From Thiovibrio frasassiensis (GTDB taxonomy: Bacteria > Desulfobacterota > Desulfobulbia > Desulfobulbales > Desulfurivibrionaceae), in assembly GCF_029607905.1 (NCBI RefSeq), contig NZ_JAPHEH010000001.1, forward strand, positions 835,530 through 899,529: 64,000 bases of DNA, read 5' to 3'. The translations under genes were made by a program, and so were the position numbers. The notes beneath the pieces were generated by a model. That model worked only from the letters and a program-made list of their open reading frames with translations. It had not been told where the DNA came from and searched no databases. Each line of letters opens with the position of its first letter. The first letter of the stretch is position 1. Positions 59,947 through 64,000 of this stretch are shown piece by piece.

Positions 59947-61278
59947 CTAGCCATTTTTCACCATGCGCGCCGCAAAAAAACCATCCAGCCCCTGCTCGGG
60001 CGTGCTTTTAAAAAATCCCTGCCCATCACACAAGCTCCTGGCTGCTTCGGGAAGATATTCTTGCGCCGGGGTAATGACAAATTCAGAATGTTCCTTAATA
60101 AATGCAGCGAGCACCTCATCATTTTCCATTGGATCAATGCTGCAGGTCGCATAGACGAGCACGCCTCTCTTCTCCACCAACCCGGCAGCGGCAGCCAACA
60201 ACTCCCGCTGCCTCTCCTGGTAACCTTGCAATGATGCAAGCGATCTCTGCCAGCGGATATCCGGCTGTCGACGGATTACGCCCAGTCCGGAACAGGGCGC
60301 ATCAACGAGAACGCCCGCAAAGCCAGCATGGCGCTGCGCACCAAAAACCTGGAGGGTCTCGCCATGGATTTCAATCTCCGGGCCGCCAAGGCGCCGCAGA
60401 TTGTCTTTAAGCATGGCCTGGCGTTTCCGGCTGGGCTCGACCGCCACCACCCTGCCGCCTTCCGGCAACAGCTGGGCCAGATGCAAGGTCTTGCCGCCAA
60501 GCCCGGCACACCCGTCGAGATATCTTCCGCTGACAAAGGGCGCGAGTAATTGGCTGACAAGTTGGGCCGCCTCATCCTGAACCACAAAAAAGCCCTCCCC
60601 ATAGCCGGGCAAGGCTGTGACAGGCCCCTGAAAATCATTGATCCGCACACCATCCTGGGCGAAAAGACCACGCTCGCATCCAATCCCATTTTCTTGCAAC
60701 AAGATTATAAAATCGTCGGTCGAGATGCGCAGGGTGTTCACCCGCACCACCAAAGGCGGCAGGGTATTGTTTATCCAGCAGATCCGACGCGTGCGCTCCG
60801 GGCCGAACAAATCGTACCAACGCTGAACCAGCCAAGCCGGATGGCTCAAAACCGCTGCCCCCTCATCAGCCGCAGGCAAGGTCGCTCGCTGCCGGGCCAT
60901 GGCGCGGAGCATCCCATTGACAAAGCCGGTGAGCCATTTCGGCTGCCGGGCCGATTTCAAGGCCTGGACCGTTTCATTGATAGCGGCCGATTCCGGCATC
61001 CGATCCAAAAAAATGAGCTGATACAACCCTACCCGTAACGCCACAAGAGTAAGGGGTTTCATTTTCGTCAGGGGATGGCTGGAAAATTGCTGAATAATTC
61101 CATCCAAATACCCTTGCCAGCGGACGACCCCATAGACCAAGGCCATGACAAGCTGCTTATCGCGCGGATCGTCCATAGAAAGCCCGGAGATGGTGGTTTC
61201 CAAGACCTGATCCAGCGGGGCCTGCGCTTTCTCCCAAGTCAGGAGGGTTTCCATGGCTATCCCGCGAGAATTACCCAT
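59947..61278 (-). CDS. rsmB: 16S rRNA (cytosine-967-C5)-methyltransferase
   Basis: A 443-residue RsmB. An N-terminal NusB-like domain precedes the SAM domain with LDGCAGLGGKTLHLAQL, VDAPCSGLGVIRRQPDIRW (PCSGLG) and YATCSIDPMENDE (TCS). It methylates 16S rRNA. It starts 24 nt after pgeF, so the two likely share a transcript. Confidence 0.95.
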   Translation of the reverse strand: MGNSRGIAMETLLTWEKAQAPLDQVLETTISGLSMDDPRDKQLVMALVYGVVRWQGYLDGIIQQFSSHPLTKMKPLTLVALRVGLYQLIFLDRMPESAAINETVQALKSARQPKWLTGFVNGMLRAMARQRATLPAADEGAAVLSHPAWLVQRWYDLFGPERTRRICWINNTLPPLVVRVNTLRISTDDFIILLQENGIGCERGLFAQDGVRINDFQGPVTALPGYGEGFFVVQDEAAQLVSQLLAPFVSGRYLDGCAGLGGKTLHLAQLLPEGGRVVAVEPSRKRQAMLKDNLRRLGGPEIEIHGETLQVFGAQRHAGFAGVLVDAPCSGLGVIRRQPDIRWQRSLASLQGYQERQRELLAAAAGLVEKRGVLVYATCSIDPMENDEVLAAFIKEHSEFVITPAQEYLPEAARSLCDGQGFFKSTPEQGLDGFFAARMVKNG

Positions 61279-61302
61279 GGATCAGTGTTCCATGCCTCAT
61301 TT

Positions 61303-62049
61303 TCATCTCTCAGCCCCTGACTCAGTCGTCTTTATCCCTATCACCGAGGCAAACCGCCCGGTAACCCCCTCACGGCGATAGGAAAAATAATTTTCATCGC
61401 AAACCGTACAGGTTGCGGCAATCTCGATCTGTTCCGTAGGCACACCGCTGTCGCGGAGTTGGTCCCGGCTGATACCCCAAAAATTAAAATAATTCGGCCG
61501 GACCTGATAGGCGTGAAACGCGAGAGGAAGTTCTGTGTGATATTGGCTGAACTCCCCACAGCATGGCCCCAAGGACGGACTGATCCCAGCAAGAATCGCC
61601 GTAGGGTTCGTCCCGTATGCCGCGGTCATGGCAACCAAGGTTTTGGCGATGATATTGGCCACACTGCCCCGCCAGCCGGAATGGATATTGGCCACCGCAC
61701 CATGTTGAGGATCGTACAACATCACCGCCTGACAATCGGCCTGCTGGATCATCAAACCGACCTCGGGAATATTGGTCATGAGGGCGTCATACCCTGCATG
61801 CTCCACATCCTCTTGCGGCAGCCAGTCCACAACCAGAACTTTATTCCCGTGCACCTGCTTTGCCGAAACAAGCCAGCCCAACCCGAGTTTTTCCTTGATA
61901 ACGGCTCTGTTCCGCAGAACCCCTGCCGCATCATCACCAACATGGAATCCAACATTAAGCGAACAATATGGGGGGGCACTCGCCCCGCCCTGCCTCGAAA
62001 AGGTGACGGCCGATACCGTTGGCATGTTTGGGAAAAAAGAGTGCTGCAC
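61303..62049 (-). CDS. pgeF: Peptidoglycan editing factor PgeF (laccase-domain)
   Basis: A 248-residue YfiH/PgeF protein that edits muropeptide composition. Metal-ligand motifs: KQVHGNKVLV (His), ADCQAVMLYDP (Cys) and ANIHSGWRGSV (His). GTG start with GGAG upstream. Followed by rsmB. Confidence 0.93.
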   Translation of the reverse strand: MQHSFFPNMPTVSAVTFSRQGGASAPPYCSLNVGFHVGDDAAGVLRNRAVIKEKLGLGWLVSAKQVHGNKVLVVDWLPQEDVEHAGYDALMTNIPEVGLMIQQADCQAVMLYDPQHGAVANIHSGWRGSVANIIAKTLVAMTAAYGTNPTAILAGISPSLGPCCGEFSQYHTELPLAFHAYQVRPNYFNFWGISRDQLRDSGVPTEQIEIAATCTVCDENYFSYRREGVTGRFASVIGIKTTESGAER

Positions 62050-62123
62050 AATAAACTCCGAGAAAAAAAGAAGAGAAAAAAGGGACGTCTATGATTACCT
62101 CTAATTACCTCTTACAATTACAA

Positions 62124-62158
62124 ACAAAAAGAGGGAAGGGCTTGCGCCCTTCCCTCTT
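62124..62158 (-). terminator. Terminator after the porin-like gene
   Basis: GAGGGAAGGG pairs with CCCTTCCCTC around CTTGCG; on the minus strand a T-run follows. Confidence 0.88.
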
Positions 62159-62197
62159 CAATATTACGAGAACAACAGGTACTACAGAACAACTGGA

Positions 62198-63751
62198 TTA
62201 GAACTGTGCCTCAAAGGTCAGGTATACCTGATCTGCACTGTCGATGATGTCCTGACCAGCGAAGTTTGCTTTCCAAGCTTCGGCATCGTCATTCACATCG
62301 TACGGCATAGTGGTCCAATCCATGGAACCGGTGAAGTCATAATCATAATGCTGGTAGCCCAAGCGGATGAAGGCCTTGCCAAACTTGGACACAGCCTCGC
62401 CACCGGGGATGTCATAGATGGTGTAGAGCTCATAGACATTACCGCGGGTAGCAAGCTTGGAGGCGTACACATCATCATGACCGGGGGTCATGGCAATCCA
62501 GTACTTGGATCCGTGGTTGTACTCGGCACCAATCTTGAAGAGAGAGTCAGGAATATCATAACGCACACCGAGATGCACGGAATAGCCATTCTCTTTGTCT
62601 GTATTCGCTGCGCCAGAGGTCCAATCGTTCAGCATACCATTGGTATTGGGATCGGTCCGACTCCAGGCAGCTGTCAAGAAGTAGTTCAGATTCTCATACT
62701 TATCCTGGTACACGCCGGAGGTATGATAAATATTACCCATGTTATACCGGGCCCCCATCATCGCTTCCATACCCATTGCCGTCAATGAATCTGAAAAATC
62801 CGGGTAACTGAACACATCCATGGCTGCAAAGGACTGGAGATAGGCAAAACGGTTGCCCTTCTTGTAGACATCCCAGCTCACGCCGATAAAGTCGGTGTCG
62901 TTGATCCCACCACTAGCCGTTGCCGACTGGTCTTGGTTCAGGCCGGCCTCAAAGCCGCGGCCGTAACAAATACGGACCCGACCCGGGGCATCCTGCATGC
63001 CGAAAAGGTTGTTGTAAGCATAGCCGGCGGAAATACCATCAAATGGCCAATCCATAAAGGCGGTGGGGGTGGCCATCCGCTCGTCCTGCCCCATGCGCAG
63101 CTGGGCAGCCGGGCCATCGGTGGTGGGCCTACGGCCAACGGAAAACCAAACCGGCGAATCGCCGATGTTGTTCCAGTTGACAAAGGCGCGATCAACCTGC
63201 AAGGCGCTGTCGCCGGGGGTCCGGGTTGCATTGCCGTCAAAGGCAGGGAAAGCGCCGATTGGCGCATTGCCATCGCTATCGGGAGTTGACTGCATTCCCC
63301 AAGCCTTGTACATGGCCAGACGCCCCTTGAACTCGACATTCTCCAGAGCCTTGGCGCGCATATCCAGACGGAAGCGGTTGGTCATCATGGAATTGTTCGT
63401 GTCCGTAACCTCGGTGTAAGCGATGGGAGCGCCAGGGGCAGTGAACATGGCAACATTAGAGACTCTCCGATCACGGGTGTAGTAATCGCCCCGAGAACGG
63501 AAATCGCCGCTCAACTGAATACGAGAGGCCAGGTCCCACTTTTCTGCCTTCTCATCAAAAGACTCAAACTTCTGGTCCTGAGTGGTCTTGATGTCCGCCA
63601 TCTGAGCCTTCAGGGCGTTGAGCTGCTTGGTCAGGGCATCAACCTGCGCCTGCACGTCCGCGGTGGCGGCTGCGCCGCCCGCACCTGCGGAAGCCATGGC
63701 CGGAAGAGCCAGAAGGCCAACCAGTGCCAATGTAGAAATTTTCTTCACCAT
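62198..63751 (-). CDS. Porin-like outer membrane protein (DUF3373-like)
   Basis: A 517-residue exported protein with a signal peptide (1-22), a coiled-coil region (about 30-75, SLH/trimerisation-like TADVQAQVDALTKQ) and a beta-rich barrel ending in Phe, the outer-membrane sorting signal. Many strands end in aromatic-X-aromatic patterns. It resembles DUF3373 porins of Desulfobacterota; the substrate is unknown. AAGGAG precedes the ATG. Confidence 0.85.
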   Translation of the reverse strand: MVKKISTLALVGLLALPAMASAGAGGAAATADVQAQVDALTKQLNALKAQMADIKTTQDQKFESFDEKAEKWDLASRIQLSGDFRSRGDYYTRDRRVSNVAMFTAPGAPIAYTEVTDTNNSMMTNRFRLDMRAKALENVEFKGRLAMYKAWGMQSTPDSDGNAPIGAFPAFDGNATRTPGDSALQVDRAFVNWNNIGDSPVWFSVGRRPTTDGPAAQLRMGQDERMATPTAFMDWPFDGISAGYAYNNLFGMQDAPGRVRICYGRGFEAGLNQDQSATASGGINDTDFIGVSWDVYKKGNRFAYLQSFAAMDVFSYPDFSDSLTAMGMEAMMGARYNMGNIYHTSGVYQDKYENLNYFLTAAWSRTDPNTNGMLNDWTSGAANTDKENGYSVHLGVRYDIPDSLFKIGAEYNHGSKYWIAMTPGHDDVYASKLATRGNVYELYTIYDIPGGEAVSKFGKAFIRLGYQHYDYDFTGSMDWTTMPYDVNDDAEAWKANFAGQDIIDSADQVYLTFEAQF

Positions 63752-63931
63752 CTCATTTTCTCCTTAAGAAAATATTTGGTAATTCGGGGTGATTGCTCCA
63801 CCCCCTCCCTCTCGGTGGCATGCGACGTCCACATGCCACCATTCGCTCCCTGCTCCCCCCTCAAGGGCGAGAAGCAAGATTAAGATCTGCGTAATTACTG
63901 ACAACTCCCCCTAAAAATTAGGAATTATATT

Positions 63932-63960
63932 CTGTTACCGCAGGTTGACACGGTTGTCAA
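63932..63960 (-). promoter_or_regulatory. Promoter with palindromic operator for the porin gene
   Basis: On the minus strand TTGACA (63960-63955) and TAACAG (63937-63932) with 17 bp between them. The -35 is part of the perfect palindrome TTGACACGGTTGTCAA (63945-63960), which could be an operator. Confidence 0.55.
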
Positions 63961-64000
63961 AATAAAAATGCACACAATATGAATAGCACTTCACAAAAAA

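Overview
The window is a chromosomal segment of a sulfate- or sulfur-metabolising Desulfobacterota bacterium, most likely of the Desulfobulbales. The main reasons are a canonical DsrC (both C-terminal cysteines present), a class III (anaerobic) ribonucleotide reductase operon, a CooT-type nickel protein, a rhodanese/persulfide-dioxygenase-like fusion, a DUF3373-like outer membrane protein, and several small conserved proteins of the kind seen in this phylum. Assignment is by gene content only; no rRNA was seen. The base composition is mostly GC-rich, with a visibly more AT-rich stretch over the pilus genes (about 49.0-55.5 kb).

Layout: 0-5 kb, a truncated OB-fold lipoprotein, clpS-clpA, and holA. 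5-12.4 kb, an SDR epimerase, the rhodanese/metallo-beta-lactamase fusion, and two c-di-GMP enzymes (a PAS/GAF/GGDEF/EAL protein and a globin-coupled diguanylate cyclase). 12.4-15.5 kb, tautomerase-ligA, acylphosphatase and a zinc-ribbon protein. 15.5-21.2 kb, dsrC, the nrdD-glutaredoxin-nrdG operon behind two NrdR-type boxes, and nadB. 21.4-23.6 kb, a HAD phosphatase, an unknown protein, cooT with a His-tailed partner, and a CoA-binding protein. 23.7-30.5 kb, a signalling island: hybrid histidine kinase, sigma-54 response regulator, three dyad sites, a sigma-54 promoter, then receiver-cheW-mcp. 30.5-37.2 kb, yajC, tgt, rph, a REP-like inverted repeat, an M24 peptidase, two conserved unknowns and a bifunctional aldolase/dehydrogenase. 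37.3-44.5 kb, dnaG-rpoD, dprA and topA. 44.5-49.0 kb, a DUF218 protein, an orphan FlgC-like rod protein, pyrB-pyrC and lepB. 49.3-56.3 kb, pilMNOP, a PilQ-like AMIN/STN/TPR protein and a separate MshL-type secretin. 56.3-62.1 kb, secB, uvrA, rsmB and pgeF. 62.2-64 kb, a porin-like outer membrane protein and its promoter.

The most coherent new observation is the self-contained signalling circuit at 23.7-30.5 kb. A kinase/NtrC-type regulator pair is followed by three copies of a 16-bp dyad (GCGACATTGAGGTCGC), spaced near whole numbers of helical turns, and then by a near-perfect sigma-54 promoter that fires into a receiver, a CheW and a methyl-accepting chemotaxis protein. No cheA, cheR or cheB lies nearby. 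Other points worth a second look are the split secretin system (PilQ N-terminal half fused to TPRs, with the secretin as a separate lipoprotein), the CooT/His-tail pair, the glutaredoxin inside the nrd operon, and the altered metal motif in the rhodanese/MBL fusion.

No rRNA, tRNA, CRISPR array, prophage or intact insertion sequence was seen.
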